A stretch of DNA of 64,000 nt from Clostridium transplantifaecale. Lineage in GTDB: Bacteria; Bacillota; Clostridia; Lachnospirales; Lachnospiraceae. The first letter of the stretch is position 1, and every line of letters begins with the position of its first letter. The position numbers were made by a program, and so were the translations under genes. The stretch lies in contig NZ_UYZY01000002.1 of assembly GCF_900626075.1 (NCBI RefSeq), positions 186,001 to 250,000 of the forward strand, written 5' to 3'. This document shows, piece after piece, positions 8,665 to 17,757 of this stretch. Under the pieces are notes generated by a model. The model saw only the letters and a list, made by a program, of their open reading frames with translations, was not told the origin of the DNA and did no database searches.

Positions 8665-9732
8665 ATGAAACTGAAACAATACTGGCGTTTCCTGATCGTA
8701 TTCTTCTTTCTTCTCTGCTCCCTTCTCATCGTGGAACAGACGAAAACACTGACCAAAAAAGAGAACGCGGCCGTGATGCTGGACGCCTCAGCCCGGATGG
8801 AACGTGCTCTGTCCGCTCTGAACGAAGAAAAGCAGAACCGCGGATATAAGATTTCCCCCCTCGACGACCCGAACGCCACCGGTATGATCGGGGAATCTTA
8901 CACGGAAATCACGACAACCCTCGGCAGCCTGGAATCCAAGCGCTCGACGACAAATCCCAATACCGCGGCCATGGTGGTGGATATGCTGACGCAGTGCGGC
9001 GTAAAACAGGGCGATACCGTTGCGGTAAACCTGTCCTCATCCTTTCCCTGCTTAAACATCGCTGTTCTCTGTGCGCTGGATGCCATGGGCCTCAAAGGCT
9101 CCGTCATGAATTCGGTGGGCGCGTCCACCTACGGGGCGAACCTGCCCAATTTTACCTATCTGGACATGGAACATTTTCTGCTGGAGCATCAGTACCTGTC
9201 AAACCATTCCTCCTGTTTTTCCCTGGGAGGACAGGACGACATCGGCAGGGAGATGCCGCAGGAAGTAAAGGATTCCATTACGGCCCGGCTGTCCGGCTAT
9301 GGTTACCGATTCCTGTATTACGAAGATTTGGAGGAAAATATAAATGCCCGGCTGTCCATCTATGAGGACGGTGGGGAACCTGCCTGCTTTATCAACGCCG
9401 GAGGCAATCTCATGTCCTTTGGAGGCGGAACCGAGATGGTTTCTGCGGCAAACGGCATCATAAGGCCCGGCAGAACTGAGGTAAAAGGCCACGGTCTGAT
9501 TCCTCTTTTCCTGAATAGAGGAGTCCCGGTTATTCACCTTCTGAACATGAAGGGCCTGCTGCCGTCCTACGGTCTTCCTTTTGATCCCTCACCGGTTCCG
9601 GTCGCAGGAGAAGGCGGCGTTTATGAAACATGGCAGTATAACCTGCCCCTGGCAGCCGCTCTCGTGGCCGTCGGCCTGCTTCTGCTTGTCTGGGCGTCCA
9701 AACATTACCCCCACAGAAAAATCCCCCTGTAG
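8665..9732 (+). CDS. pgsW: poly-gamma-glutamate system protein PgsW
   Basis: A 355-residue protein with an N-terminal membrane anchor (residues about 8-25), a long extracytoplasmic domain and a second hydrophobic segment near the C-terminus (LPLAAALVAVGLLLLVWAS) ending in a basic tail. Motifs such as NPNTAAMVVDMLTQCGVKQG, GASTYGANLPNFTYLDME and NAGGNLMSFGGG match, as I remember it, the poly-gamma-glutamate system protein family that accompanies PgsB/PgsC in clostridia and fusobacteria. Its biochemical role is not established. GAGGT precedes the ATG. It is third gene of the pgs set. Confidence 0.8.
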   Translation: MKLKQYWRFLIVFFFLLCSLLIVEQTKTLTKKENAAVMLDASARMERALSALNEEKQNRGYKISPLDDPNATGMIGESYTEITTTLGSLESKRSTTNPNTAAMVVDMLTQCGVKQGDTVAVNLSSSFPCLNIAVLCALDAMGLKGSVMNSVGASTYGANLPNFTYLDMEHFLLEHQYLSNHSSCFSLGGQDDIGREMPQEVKDSITARLSGYGYRFLYYEDLEENINARLSIYEDGGEPACFINAGGNLMSFGGGTEMVSAANGIIRPGRTEVKGHGLIPLFLNRGVPVIHLLNMKGLLPSYGLPFDPSPVPVAGEGGVYETWQYNLPLAAALVAVGLLLLVWASKHYPHRKIPL

Positions 9733-9751
9733 CTTCCGCTATGGGGGATTT
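9719..9751. terminator. bidirectional terminator between pgsW and the response regulator gene
   Basis: Perfect 9-bp stem AAATCCCCC/GGGGGATTT with a 15-base loop, overlapping the pgsW stop and lying between two convergent genes. Confidence 0.8.
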
Positions 9752-9754
9752 CCG

Positions 9755-10366
9755 TTATATCCATCTGTACAGCGTCCTCGGACGGCCCATGTCACCATAG
9801 GAATACTGCTGTTCTACCCTGCCTTCTTTTACCAGATACTGCAAATAGCGGTACAGGGTCTTCTTCTTAATCTGCGTAATATCCTCCAGCATGTCGATAT
9901 CCAGAAACTCCGTGATCCCCTTCATCTGATCCTCAATCTTCTGTAGCGTCACCTTGCTGATTCCCTTGTCGTAACTCTCATAATACTGGCTTTTCTCATG
10001 ATACTGGAGATGAACCTTGATTCTGGAAATCAGATCCACCGCCTTAATCGGCTTCAGGGAATAGTCATTTGCCCCGGCATTCATAAACCTGGACACGATA
10101 TGCTCTTCCTCTTCAATCGTCAGGACGATAATCGGAACCTTGGGCAGTTTTTTCCGGATTTCCTTTACTGCAGATATCCCATCTACCCCAGGCATGTGGT
10201 AATCCACCAGGATCAGGTCTATCTTTTCTTTCTTTATGTATTTCTCCGCCTCCTCATATCCGGCAGCCAGCAGAGGCCTCCATCCCTGAAAATTAAAAAT
10301 CTGCTCCAGAGTATAGAGGATGTCCCTGTTATCGTCAATTGCCAGAATTGTTTTCATACTCTCCAT
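9755..10366 (-). CDS. response regulator with C-terminal winged-helix-like domain
   Basis: A 203-residue two-component output protein. The receiver has acidic pair Asp11/Asp12, phosphoacceptor Asp55 (LVDYHMPG), Thr83 and Lys105 (SLKPIKA). The C-terminal part (about 125-203) ends in a small winged-helix-like region (ITQIKKKTLYRYLQYLVKEG, GRPRTLYRW), similar in layout to CitB/DcuR regulators but shorter. It overlaps the preceding kinase gene by 32 bp, so they form a unit. Being next to the pgs/ggt genes, it could control them; that is inference. Confidence 0.85.
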   Translation of the reverse strand: MESMKTILAIDDNRDILYTLEQIFNFQGWRPLLAAGYEEAEKYIKKEKIDLILVDYHMPGVDGISAVKEIRKKLPKVPIIVLTIEEEEHIVSRFMNAGANDYSLKPIKAVDLISRIKVHLQYHEKSQYYESYDKGISKVTLQKIEDQMKGITEFLDIDMLEDITQIKKKTLYRYLQYLVKEGRVEQQYSYGDMGRPRTLYRWI

Positions 10367-11741
10367 TTGGCTGCTCCCCCTTCCGTAAACAAATCACCAC
10401 TTTTGTGTAGCGTCCTTTTTCACTTTCAACCCGCACTTCGCCCTTATGGTTCTCGATCACCTGTCTGACAAAAGGAAGTCCCAGTCCGGTGGACTGTTTT
10501 TCCGAATATCCGAGTTCCCATATATGATCCATCTTCCACGGCTCAATGCCTGTCCCGTTATCGGCTACTGTGATGCAGACAAACTCCTCCTGCTCCTCCA
10601 CGGTGAGGCAGATCTTTCCCGTTTCCTTGTTCACCGCGTTGTAAGCGTTGGTAATCAGATTGATTACCGCTCTGGACAGGCGGATTTTATTTCCCGTTAT
10701 CACGGTTTCCGGACAGCCTATCTCATACTCCAGCATTTCCCTCGGCACCTGAATGGATACCTGGGCTAAAACCATCTTCATCAGTTCCTCCACCTTCATC
10801 GGTGAGTGCCTGTTTTCGTACAGAATTTCCGAAATCATCATGCTCATCGAAGTCAGGGAAGAAGAAATCTTCTTGAAATACTCCTGTATCAGTCCATCCT
10901 TCTCCATCATCTCAGCAAGGCTGACCAGCCCCTGGACAATCGTAAGAGGTGTTTTTAAATCGTGGACAAGGCTCTGGACCTCGCTTGAATTCCTCATCTT
11001 TAGAGCCTCTATCTGGGTATGGTACAGCTCTTTTTCCACCTGTCTCGTCTTCTCATTGGAGATTTTCAGTTTATGTTCCTTATAGAGCAGCTGTACCTGA
11101 ATCAGCGACGTATACAGAAAAGAGAGAAACATACTTAATGCGAAAACGGTGAGCAGATTTTTTTCCTCCATAATTCCGGCTGCAATTTTCACATCCATGG
11201 AAATCTCGCCGCGGCCGAACCCATAATCGGATAAATGCGGTATTACATCCAGCCACTGGATGCTCATCAGCAGGGAGGCAACTATCAGCAGCTTATTAAG
11301 CATACTGACGGAAAACAGATTCATATAGGACAGCAGAAGGACAAAACCAATCAGAATAAGAGCCGGTATGCCAAGGTCATACCGGATTCCGTATATCCTG
11401 TAGATTACATCGTAAATCAGCACGATCAGAGACAGCGTAAAGACAACATTAAATGCAAAGCGCTTTTTCCCGTACAAATACACATGCACCGATTCATTAA
11501 TCAGGAATGCCCCCAGATAATGGGGAACCGCACGGATTACATTCATCATAACGAGTTTAAGAGCTGCGATAATCAGGTAACTGGCCCTGTCGTTCATCAT
11601 TCCGGCACGGAGTGATTCGTATATGCCAAGCTGCTCCTCCATGATGATCGCAGGTCCCGCCACACCCAGAAGAGCCAGGACGCAGCCCTGGATAAATAAC
11701 TTCGAATTATACTGAATTCCCACTTTCTTTTCCATACCCAT
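10335..11741 (-). CDS. membrane sensor histidine kinase
   Basis: A 468-residue kinase. The N-terminal half has six to seven hydrophobic segments (about residues 15-215) with no large extracytoplasmic domain. A short coiled coil follows, then a dimerisation H-box SLVHDLKTPLTIV (phospho-His260). The ATP-binding domain has NLITNAYNAV (N box), VADNGTGIEP (G1), GYSEKQSTGLGLPFV (F/G2) and a C-terminal basic tail. It is encoded directly upstream of its response regulator. The membrane-embedded sensor suggests it perceives a membrane-associated or small lipophilic signal. ATG start at either codon 1 or 3. Confidence 0.9.
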   Translation of the reverse strand: MGMEKKVGIQYNSKLFIQGCVLALLGVAGPAIIMEEQLGIYESLRAGMMNDRASYLIIAALKLVMMNVIRAVPHYLGAFLINESVHVYLYGKKRFAFNVVFTLSLIVLIYDVIYRIYGIRYDLGIPALILIGFVLLLSYMNLFSVSMLNKLLIVASLLMSIQWLDVIPHLSDYGFGRGEISMDVKIAAGIMEEKNLLTVFALSMFLSFLYTSLIQVQLLYKEHKLKISNEKTRQVEKELYHTQIEALKMRNSSEVQSLVHDLKTPLTIVQGLVSLAEMMEKDGLIQEYFKKISSSLTSMSMMISEILYENRHSPMKVEELMKMVLAQVSIQVPREMLEYEIGCPETVITGNKIRLSRAVINLITNAYNAVNKETGKICLTVEEQEEFVCITVADNGTGIEPWKMDHIWELGYSEKQSTGLGLPFVRQVIENHKGEVRVESEKGRYTKVVICLRKGEQPNGEYENNSGN

Positions 11742-11846
11742 CCCTGCCTATTCATGCACATCGGTCCGAACGCCTCTCCCCCGACAGAAGCATCTCTTGC
11801 TGATAGTATATAATATTGCCGGCCTTTTTTCAATTCCTATACATAA

Positions 11847-11878
11847 AGCCCTGCCGTAAACTACTGTGCGGCAGGGCT
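11847..11878 (-). terminator. intrinsic terminator of the GH18 gene
   Basis: Perfect 10-bp stem AGCCCTGCCG/CGGCAGGGCT with a 12-base loop followed leftward by TTTATGTAT. A second small palindrome (GGTCCGCATGCGGACC at about 11980-11995) lies directly after the GH18 stop. The region 11742-12000 otherwise holds only the kinase promoter region. Confidence 0.7.
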
Positions 11879-12000
11879 CGTGTTCTTCTGAAAATATCGT
11901 TTTTATTCTTTTATATGCACGAAGTCGGGGCGGTTGTGGACACTCTCTGCTTTCGTTCCAAAGGTCCTGTTCCCGTCACGGTCCGCATGCGGACCATAAC

Positions 12001-13665
12001 TTATTCCCACTTCATCACATCCCAGACATCCTGTGCTTCCAGTCCCAGTTTCCATCCAGAAACACCGGCCAAATCATACTTTTTCACCAGATCCATCTTA
12101 AGTCCCAGTGATTTGGCGTCCTCCATCCAGAGGTAATTCATTCCGTCCTCTGTCTTTACCTCACCGTAATACTGTCCCACCGTGTCGTCCCAGGTAAGTT
12201 CCATTTGGTTGTCCTCGGCCCACTTCTTTGCGGAACTCATTCCCATCGCCTTTGATGAAAGTTTCCCGTCCTTCTCCGTCCAGAGACGTGTGTAAAACGG
12301 AACTCCGTTGATTACCTTCTCCTTTGGCACCAGATCCAGGGTATTTTTGATTCCCGACTCAACATAGCCGAGGGAAGCGACGGATCCGGCATCTCCGCCC
12401 GCATAATGCTCATCGTAACCCATAATAATCACATAATCGGCCACAATTCCCTGCTCTCTGCGGTTGTAAAAACGGTTATATGGAGCCGGTACATAATTGT
12501 CCACAGACAATACCAGCCCTTTCTTCCTGCAGGATACGGACAGTTCTCTGATAAACTGAATATAGTGGACTCCGGCCGCCTCTTTCAGACTCTCAAAATC
12601 CAGGTTGATTCCGTCAAAACCATAGGTGTCGGCTTCGTCCATCAGACTGCTGATCAGCCTCTTCCTGACGGAAGTTTTAGACAGCAGTTCCTCGGACTGT
12701 ACGTTTTTGCTTATTTCACGGCTGAAATTGTCCACTACGGCCCAGACCTGAAGTCCCATCGCATGAGCCTTTTCCACATAGCTTTTACTTGCCAGGGATT
12801 CATAATTCCCTTCATTGTCGCTCAGTGTAAACCAGGTCGGGGCGATTACGTTCACGCCCTTAGTGGAAGCAATCAGCTCCTCCATTGCATTATTGGCGGC
12901 ATCGATTGTCACCTGATGCCAGACCATGCTGATTTTCTCGTCCAGTGATATATTCGTGTATTCCGGCGCCACAAATGTGCTGACCGGAGTCTCTTCATGA
13001 AGATTCTCGAGCTTTCTGTTCTCCATATATCCGATATGGCCGTCCTGCGTCATGACTTTAGCCCACTTATCCATGGTTTCCAGAACCACGACACTCTCGT
13101 CCTTTACAACCTCCGTGATGATCGGGCTCTTTACTCCGCCCTTAATCCGGAGCTTTCCATTCCGTCTGACGGTGGCAATCGGAACAGGCGACCAGGTATT
13201 CTCAACATAAATACGTTTCTGATCTCCGCTGTCATAGACATTCACCCGGATGTCCGTATAGTTCAGGATGAGTCCCAGCGCCAGGTAGACATTGTCGTTT
13301 TTCTCCAGCAGGATCTTCTTTCCTCCCGTACCGTCCGTCTCCGCATTCGCTGTGACCACCTCTTCCGGAAGGGCATAGACCAGCAGCTTCTCCCTGTCAT
13401 CCCAGTAAAAGCGCTCGTTCAAATTGGCATTTACCCAGTCTATAGGCAGATAAGTCTGTCCGTCCTCGTAAATCCCTTTGATTTCCTGCTTCCCATAATT
13501 CAGGAAAACAGAAACTTCATCTTCCTTCCCATTATACAACCGGCTTAAATCGGCTCTCTCATTGGTAGGCATATATCGTTTATAGCCATAAACTCCGGCC
13601 GCACACACCACCAGGAGCAAAAGCACCAGAAACAGGGCTTTAAGCGGCGATCTTCTTCTCTTCAT
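12001..13665 (-). CDS. membrane-anchored glycoside hydrolase family 18 protein with SH3-like domain
   Basis: A 554-residue protein with an N-terminal signal-anchor (residues about 8-27). A copper-amine-oxidase-N-like beta region (about 50-155) and a bacterial SH3-like segment (about 165-220, KLRIKGGVKSPIITEV) follow, then a GH18 barrel from about 230. The active-site motif is FDGINLDFE with Asp351, Asp356 and acid Glu358. This arrangement is like spore or wall N-acetylglucosaminidases of the YaaH/SleL group. A role in peptidoglycan cleavage or wall binding is likely. The gene stands alone with GGAGGAAGAG before ATG and a terminator downstream. Confidence 0.88.
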   Translation of the reverse strand: MKRRRSPLKALFLVLLLLVVCAAGVYGYKRYMPTNERADLSRLYNGKEDEVSVFLNYGKQEIKGIYEDGQTYLPIDWVNANLNERFYWDDREKLLVYALPEEVVTANAETDGTGGKKILLEKNDNVYLALGLILNYTDIRVNVYDSGDQKRIYVENTWSPVPIATVRRNGKLRIKGGVKSPIITEVVKDESVVVLETMDKWAKVMTQDGHIGYMENRKLENLHEETPVSTFVAPEYTNISLDEKISMVWHQVTIDAANNAMEELIASTKGVNVIAPTWFTLSDNEGNYESLASKSYVEKAHAMGLQVWAVVDNFSREISKNVQSEELLSKTSVRKRLISSLMDEADTYGFDGINLDFESLKEAAGVHYIQFIRELSVSCRKKGLVLSVDNYVPAPYNRFYNRREQGIVADYVIIMGYDEHYAGGDAGSVASLGYVESGIKNTLDLVPKEKVINGVPFYTRLWTEKDGKLSSKAMGMSSAKKWAEDNQMELTWDDTVGQYYGEVKTEDGMNYLWMEDAKSLGLKMDLVKKYDLAGVSGWKLGLEAQDVWDVMKWE

Positions 13666-13807
13666 CTCTTCCTCCGGTATCCAATCATGTCTTTATATTA
13701 CTATCATTAATACAGTTAGTATATCACACCTTTTCCGGGGATTGTTGAATTTTTTCTTACGTTTCTTAATGATCGGGCAATTCAGTTTCTTCCGTCTTCC
13801 TCCTGTT

Positions 13808-14062
13808 TTATTTATAATAAACCCTGTCAAAGCGAATTTCCATCAGCCGTCCGGTATCGGCTCCAATATAGTCTCCCATATAAAAAGAGCCGTCTTCTTT
13901 CAGTTCAAATATTTTATCGTACTCTTCGGGCGGACACTCTTTGCCGTCTATCAGGATCGGGATTCCCCTCTCCCTGTACTTCTTTAAACCTTCCACAAAT
14001 ATACGCTGCTGTTCTTTTTCCCGCCTTTCTTTCTCAAGCTGCCTTTTCTCTCTTTCGTTCAT
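13808..14062 (-). CDS. 84-residue charged protein, unknown function
   Basis: A small protein whose first 30 residues are a highly charged helix (EREKRQLEKERREKEQQR), followed by a compact part with PILIDGKECPPEEYDKIFEL and a Tyr-rich end. No recognised domain. The ATG is preceded by GAGGGG. It lies between the kinase-linked gene at 14171 and the GH18 gene, all leftward; it may be an accessory gene of either. Confidence 0.6.
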   Translation of the reverse strand: MNEREKRQLEKERREKEQQRIFVEGLKKYRERGIPILIDGKECPPEEYDKIFELKEDGSFYMGDYIGADTGRLMEIRFDRVYYK

Positions 14063-14170
14063 CGCTACCCCTCGAATCTCCGGGGACGGGATCCTGGGCG
14101 GTATAAGGCGCCTTTTGCGGGCCTTACACTACATCCTGTCAGAGACCTCAGGAAAGTATATTGTGATATA

Positions 14171-14713
14171 TCAGTTCCCATCCCACTGGTATTTCAGGAA
14201 TCTCCCAAAGAAAGCCATGACTTCTCCGGTAATGGTAAACGCATCCGGCTGCCAGGGAATACGGTTGACGCGGACCTTCAGACACCGCATAATCATATCT
14301 GCAGTCTCTTCATTTCCAAAAGCCGAAAAATATTCCCAGCCACTGTCACGTCTTGTCCGGGAAATCTGCTCCGTAAATGCCTCCAGCTTCCATTCGCTGA
14401 AAGCTCCGAGCAGAAATTTTCGGTCACATCTCGAAAAATCTTCTTCGATTCCGTCACCATATACTCCAAAATCCAGAATCACCGTGTTGAACCCCTGCCG
14501 TTGACATTCCAGCAGTTCTTTTCTGCCGGCTTTATTATAATAAGAGACTCCATAGGTAATAAACGTCTGATTCTGTCTATTTGTGACAGTTCTTGTCGAA
14601 TAAATTTTCTGTATTTTCCCCAGATCGCCGCTGTCGTTCCACTCTAAAACCGCCGCTTTCCCAGCCGAAACTCCTGTCAGATAATTAGCTAGAAGAATGG
14701 AAAAATGGGTCAC
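14171..14713 (-). CDS. degenerate ParA/CpaE-like domain protein, start uncertain
   Basis: About 180 residues from a GTG at 14713. The frame stays open upstream, and the residues there (ELIGVAGSSRCVGVTHFSIL) look like a genuine but degenerate P-loop start, as in SIMIBI/CpaE-type ATPases. No ATG, GTG or TTG occurs in that upstream frame back into the kinase gene. So either an unusual start is used, or the protein is made by frameshifting from the kinase gene, or the GTG product has lost its first strand. The same degenerate loop occurs in the kinase C-terminus (VACSSHGMGATHVSL), so the two domains are related. Function unknown. Confidence 0.55.
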   Translation of the reverse strand: MTHFSILLANYLTGVSAGKAAVLEWNDSGDLGKIQKIYSTRTVTNRQNQTFITYGVSYYNKAGRKELLECQRQGFNTVILDFGVYGDGIEEDFSRCDRKFLLGAFSEWKLEAFTEQISRTRRDSGWEYFSAFGNEETADMIMRCLKVRVNRIPWQPDAFTITGEVMAFFGRFLKYQWDGN

Positions 14714-14772
14714 CCCGACGCAGCGGCTGCTTCCGGCAACCCCAATGAGCTCCGTCCTGCGGCGCTCTGTCC

Positions 14773-16296
14773 CTATCTGTCTTTTATTCCGTCCGCCTCT
14801 GCGGGGATGTGGAAAAATCCTGTTATCCTTTTCCGTACCGCACTTTTCCTCTCTCTCTTTCCTGTGCGCTCTTCCGCCAGTTTTCTTATTCTCTGCCCGC
14901 CTCTTGTACCGCCGGCAACCGCTTCAAAAAAACGGCCGAAGTTTGTATCCTCGGGCGCCGTAAAGCAGGGCATTCTGTAAAATGTGAGTCTTGCGATATC
15001 TTCCGGCAGTACAATATCTGTTCCGGAAGAAATATGATTAAAAATGACACGCAGATTTGAGTTCTGCGCCAGATAACGGATCGCCGTTATGGACTTCCCA
15101 AGTTCCCACCACTTTCCGCCGCATACAAGAATGAGAAGATCGCACTCCTCCTCGGAAACCGACTGGAGTTCGGTTCCAAAGTCCCCGACTACGGCGTCAT
15201 ATTCCGGCTGTTCCAGCCTGACGCGGCTTCCATACCTCGGTTTCATCTCCCAGTTTCCAATATGAAAAATTCCATACTGGTCCGGGTTTTGATCCAGATA
15301 CCCTGCCATCGACGACACGGCCCCGGAGCCGTTATTCTCCTGGTACAGATTTGAGATTCCTTTTTTTGTCAGATACGACGATACGCTTAAAGATACATGG
15401 GTGGCCCCCATGCCGTGACTGCTGCATGCTACAGCAATTCTGAGAAGTGACATTTGCTTTTCTTTGAAAACACCCTGTTTTAATTCCATAAGATCCGTGA
15501 GCACCTGGCCGACATCCCCGTAACGCTCTTCTCTGTCCCGGTTCATACACCGCCCTGTTATGGCCTTCAGCCTCTCTTCCCATCCTGATACCGCCGCTTT
15601 GCCTCCCGTTTTCCCGCCTTCATCCTCAGACGGTATGTCCCTGGATCCAGCGCCTGCGTAAACGTCCGGCAGTCTTCCCTCCCACATATAACAAAGCAGG
15701 GCGCCAATGGCATAGATATCGGTCCTCACATCCACCGGCCCGTCCGTATATTGTTCCGGAGCGGCAAAACCGGGCGTCCCGTAACGTCTTTGGGGCATTG
15801 CGGCCTGGGCAGCTGAAACGGCCTGATCAAAATCGATCAGCTTCAGTGTTCCTTTGCAGATTAAAATATTATGGGGCTGTAGATCTAAATACAAAATTGG
15901 ATTGGGTTTAAACGAATGCAGATACTCCATGATTTGACAAAGCTCCGTTCCGTATGAAACGATCTTTGTCCCTGTCAGACTGCCCTGTCGGTTAACAAGG
16001 GCATATAAGGACTCACCTTCAAGATATTCTTCGATGAGATAGTAATAATTTGAATCCTCTTCTAAGTCATATATAATCGGGATTCCCGGATGCTTCAGCT
16101 CCTTCAGTACGGCTGTCTCCCTGAAAAAACCTCCGTCTCCTTTCGGCACTCTCTTGATGGCCCGGAATTCTCCAAGTCCAAGATGCTCCGCCAGAAAAAC
16201 GGTACCGCTTCTTCCTCCGCCAATCACCCGACATATCTGATATTTTCCAAATAAAATGGTGCTTTCTGCTCTTACACCTCCCTTCGGAAATATCAC
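14773..16296 (-). CDS. Hanks-type Ser/Thr protein kinase fused to a degenerate ParA-like domain
   Basis: A 507-residue protein. Residues about 15-270 form a protein kinase: glycine loop GGGRSGTVFLAEH, Lys48 in AIKRV, Glu62, catalytic loop YLDLQPHNIL (Asp138, Asn143; Tyr replaces the usual His of HRD), and metal site DFD at 155-157 in place of DFG. APE is present as AAPEQY. Residues about 285-470 resemble a P-loop ATPase with a changed Walker A (VACSSHGMGATH, no Lys at the GKT position). Start GTG at 16296; a strong GGGAGG lies inside the first codons, so the true start may be slightly downstream. No transmembrane or PASTA part, so it is not a PrkC homologue. Confidence 0.75.
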   Translation of the reverse strand: MIFPKGGVRAESTILFGKYQICRVIGGGRSGTVFLAEHLGLGEFRAIKRVPKGDGGFFRETAVLKELKHPGIPIIYDLEEDSNYYYLIEEYLEGESLYALVNRQGSLTGTKIVSYGTELCQIMEYLHSFKPNPILYLDLQPHNILICKGTLKLIDFDQAVSAAQAAMPQRRYGTPGFAAPEQYTDGPVDVRTDIYAIGALLCYMWEGRLPDVYAGAGSRDIPSEDEGGKTGGKAAVSGWEERLKAITGRCMNRDREERYGDVGQVLTDLMELKQGVFKEKQMSLLRIAVACSSHGMGATHVSLSVSSYLTKKGISNLYQENNGSGAVSSMAGYLDQNPDQYGIFHIGNWEMKPRYGSRVRLEQPEYDAVVGDFGTELQSVSEEECDLLILVCGGKWWELGKSITAIRYLAQNSNLRVIFNHISSGTDIVLPEDIARLTFYRMPCFTAPEDTNFGRFFEAVAGGTRGGQRIRKLAEERTGKRERKSAVRKRITGFFHIPAEADGIKDR

Positions 16297-16595
16297 TTCT
16301 CAGAGCTTCATTTTAATACATTGAGGAGGGATTTACAACCTCTTTTTTGATTTTTTTTAAATATGAGGACAGAGCCAGGGCAGCCGGGACTCCGGGTTTG
16401 TTAGAAGGATGGTATGAATTTTTTTGTAAACCGGCTTAAATACCGTGTTTTGCGGTCTTTTTGCCGTTTAAAGCCATGCTTCCATAAATTTTAATAAATT
16501 TTTTTCATATATGAATTGCCAATTGCTTATATTATATAGTATATTGAATATGTAAGCTTGGTACTTTTAACCTGAAAAGACAAGGAAGTGAGCCT

Positions 16596-17342
16596 ATGAA
16601 AATCGAACGTATCAATGAAAACCAGATTCGTTGTACACTTTCCAGTTTTGACTTAAGTGTACGCGACCTGAATCTGGGTGAATTAGCCTATGGCAGCGAA
16701 AAAGCGAAGAAGCTTTTCCGTGAGATGATTCAGAAGGCTTCCAACGAAGTAGGTTTCGAAGCAGAAGACATTCCGTTGATGGTGGAAGCGATTCCGCTGT
16801 CTAATGAAAGTATAATGCTTATCATTACAAAGATAGAAGATCCGGAAGAACTGGACACCCGTTTTTCCAAATTTTCTCCAATGGCCGAGGAAGACGAATC
16901 CCTGTCCTCGCTGGCCAGCGAACTGTTAGAAGGAGCTGACGGAATTCTTGGTCTCTTTACATCCAAGACTGCCGGTGATGCAGTACCCTCCCCGCTTTCC
17001 GCTGCCGCAGGATTAAAGAATGTGGAAAATACCGCCTCCGACGGCCAGCCCTCTGTCCGTTTTTTTACTTTTGACAACCTGGATCAGGTGTGTCATGCCG
17101 CCAGAATAGCAGGACAAGTGTTTGACGGAACCAACACGCTCTACAAGAATCCCAAGAACAACCGCTATTATCTGGTCATCAGAGAGCAGGAGGAAGACAA
17201 TGACTCCTTCAAACGAATCTGTAACCTCCTGTCAGAGTACGGCAGCGCTCTGAAAGCAGATCCTGCTGCTGAAGCCTACTATCAGGAACACTATGAAATC
17301 ATCGTAAAAGACCGTGCCCTGCAGACTCTTTCCAACCTGTAG
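16596..17342 (+). CDS. mecA: adaptor protein MecA
   Basis: Adaptor that delivers substrates to the ClpC/ClpP protease and acts as an anti-competence/negative genetic regulator in Firmicutes. The 248-residue protein starts with the MecA N-terminal domain (MKIERINENQIRCTLSSFDL, then a Met-Ile-rich strand). It has an acidic linker with low complexity (about 90-150) and the C-terminal ClpC-binding domain with FFTFDNLDQVCHAA and a terminal YQEHYEIIVKD. Start ATG follows AAGGAAGTG. The upstream 16297-16595 gap is AT-rich and contains a plausible promoter (TTGCCA, 18 bases, TATATT near 16527-16556). Confidence 0.9.
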   Translation: MKIERINENQIRCTLSSFDLSVRDLNLGELAYGSEKAKKLFREMIQKASNEVGFEAEDIPLMVEAIPLSNESIMLIITKIEDPEELDTRFSKFSPMAEEDESLSSLASELLEGADGILGLFTSKTAGDAVPSPLSAAAGLKNVENTASDGQPSVRFFTFDNLDQVCHAARIAGQVFDGTNTLYKNPKNNRYYLVIREQEEDNDSFKRICNLLSEYGSALKADPAAEAYYQEHYEIIVKDRALQTLSNL

Positions 17343-17381
17343 GACACCATGAAGAACTCTTTTACAGTAAAAGTAAACAAT

Positions 17382-17430
17382 AAAAAAGACTTCCGTTCAG
17401 AGGACTGGCCTTTGACGAAAGTCTTTTTTA
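17382..17430. terminator. bidirectional terminator between mecA and DUF1858 gene
   Basis: Inverted repeat AAAAAAGACTTCCGTTC / GACGAAAGTCTTTTTT with T-runs on both strands between two convergent genes. Confidence 0.8.
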
Positions 17431-17447
17431 TTCAAATCCTGCTGCTC

Positions 17448-17648
17448 TTATTTCGCAGCAAGGTACTCGTTAATTGCAGAAACTACCGTGTCCACCTGGA
17501 TTCCATGGACATAGCAAGCTTCCTCGAGAGATTCTCCCTGTGCGGAAGGGCATCCCAGACAATGCATACCTGCTCCCATAAGAATCGGGGCAATGCCTTC
17601 GTCTACCATGAGAAGCTGGCCGATTAACATATCTTTACTAACCTGCAT
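17448..17648 (-). CDS. DUF1858 small redox-type protein
   Basis: A 66-residue protein of the DUF1858 group, which is common in anaerobes and associated with hybrid-cluster proteins. It has the characteristic VDEGIAPILMGAGMHCLGCPSA stretch with a CxxC pair and a further Cys (EEACYVHG), consistent with redox disulfide or metal binding. I start it at the ATG at 17648, which has AAGGAGG eight bases upstream; a longer frame to 17684 has no site. Upstream lie two perfect hairpins at 17758-17817. Confidence 0.85.
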   Translation of the reverse strand: MQVSKDMLIGQLLMVDEGIAPILMGAGMHCLGCPSAQGESLEEACYVHGIQVDTVVSAINEYLAAK

Positions 17649-17757
17649 GTTTCTTAACCTCCTTTTGTAATATATCAGATTCACGTCGTGATTATTAGTC
17701 TCCGACGGATTTCAGCGCCAGATTTTCTGCGGCAGGCGCAGAGCTCTGCATGCGCAT

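Noticed and set aside
14773..16296. PrkC/PknB-type PASTA kinase
   Set aside because: No membrane helix or PASTA repeats; the C-terminal half is a ParA-like domain instead.
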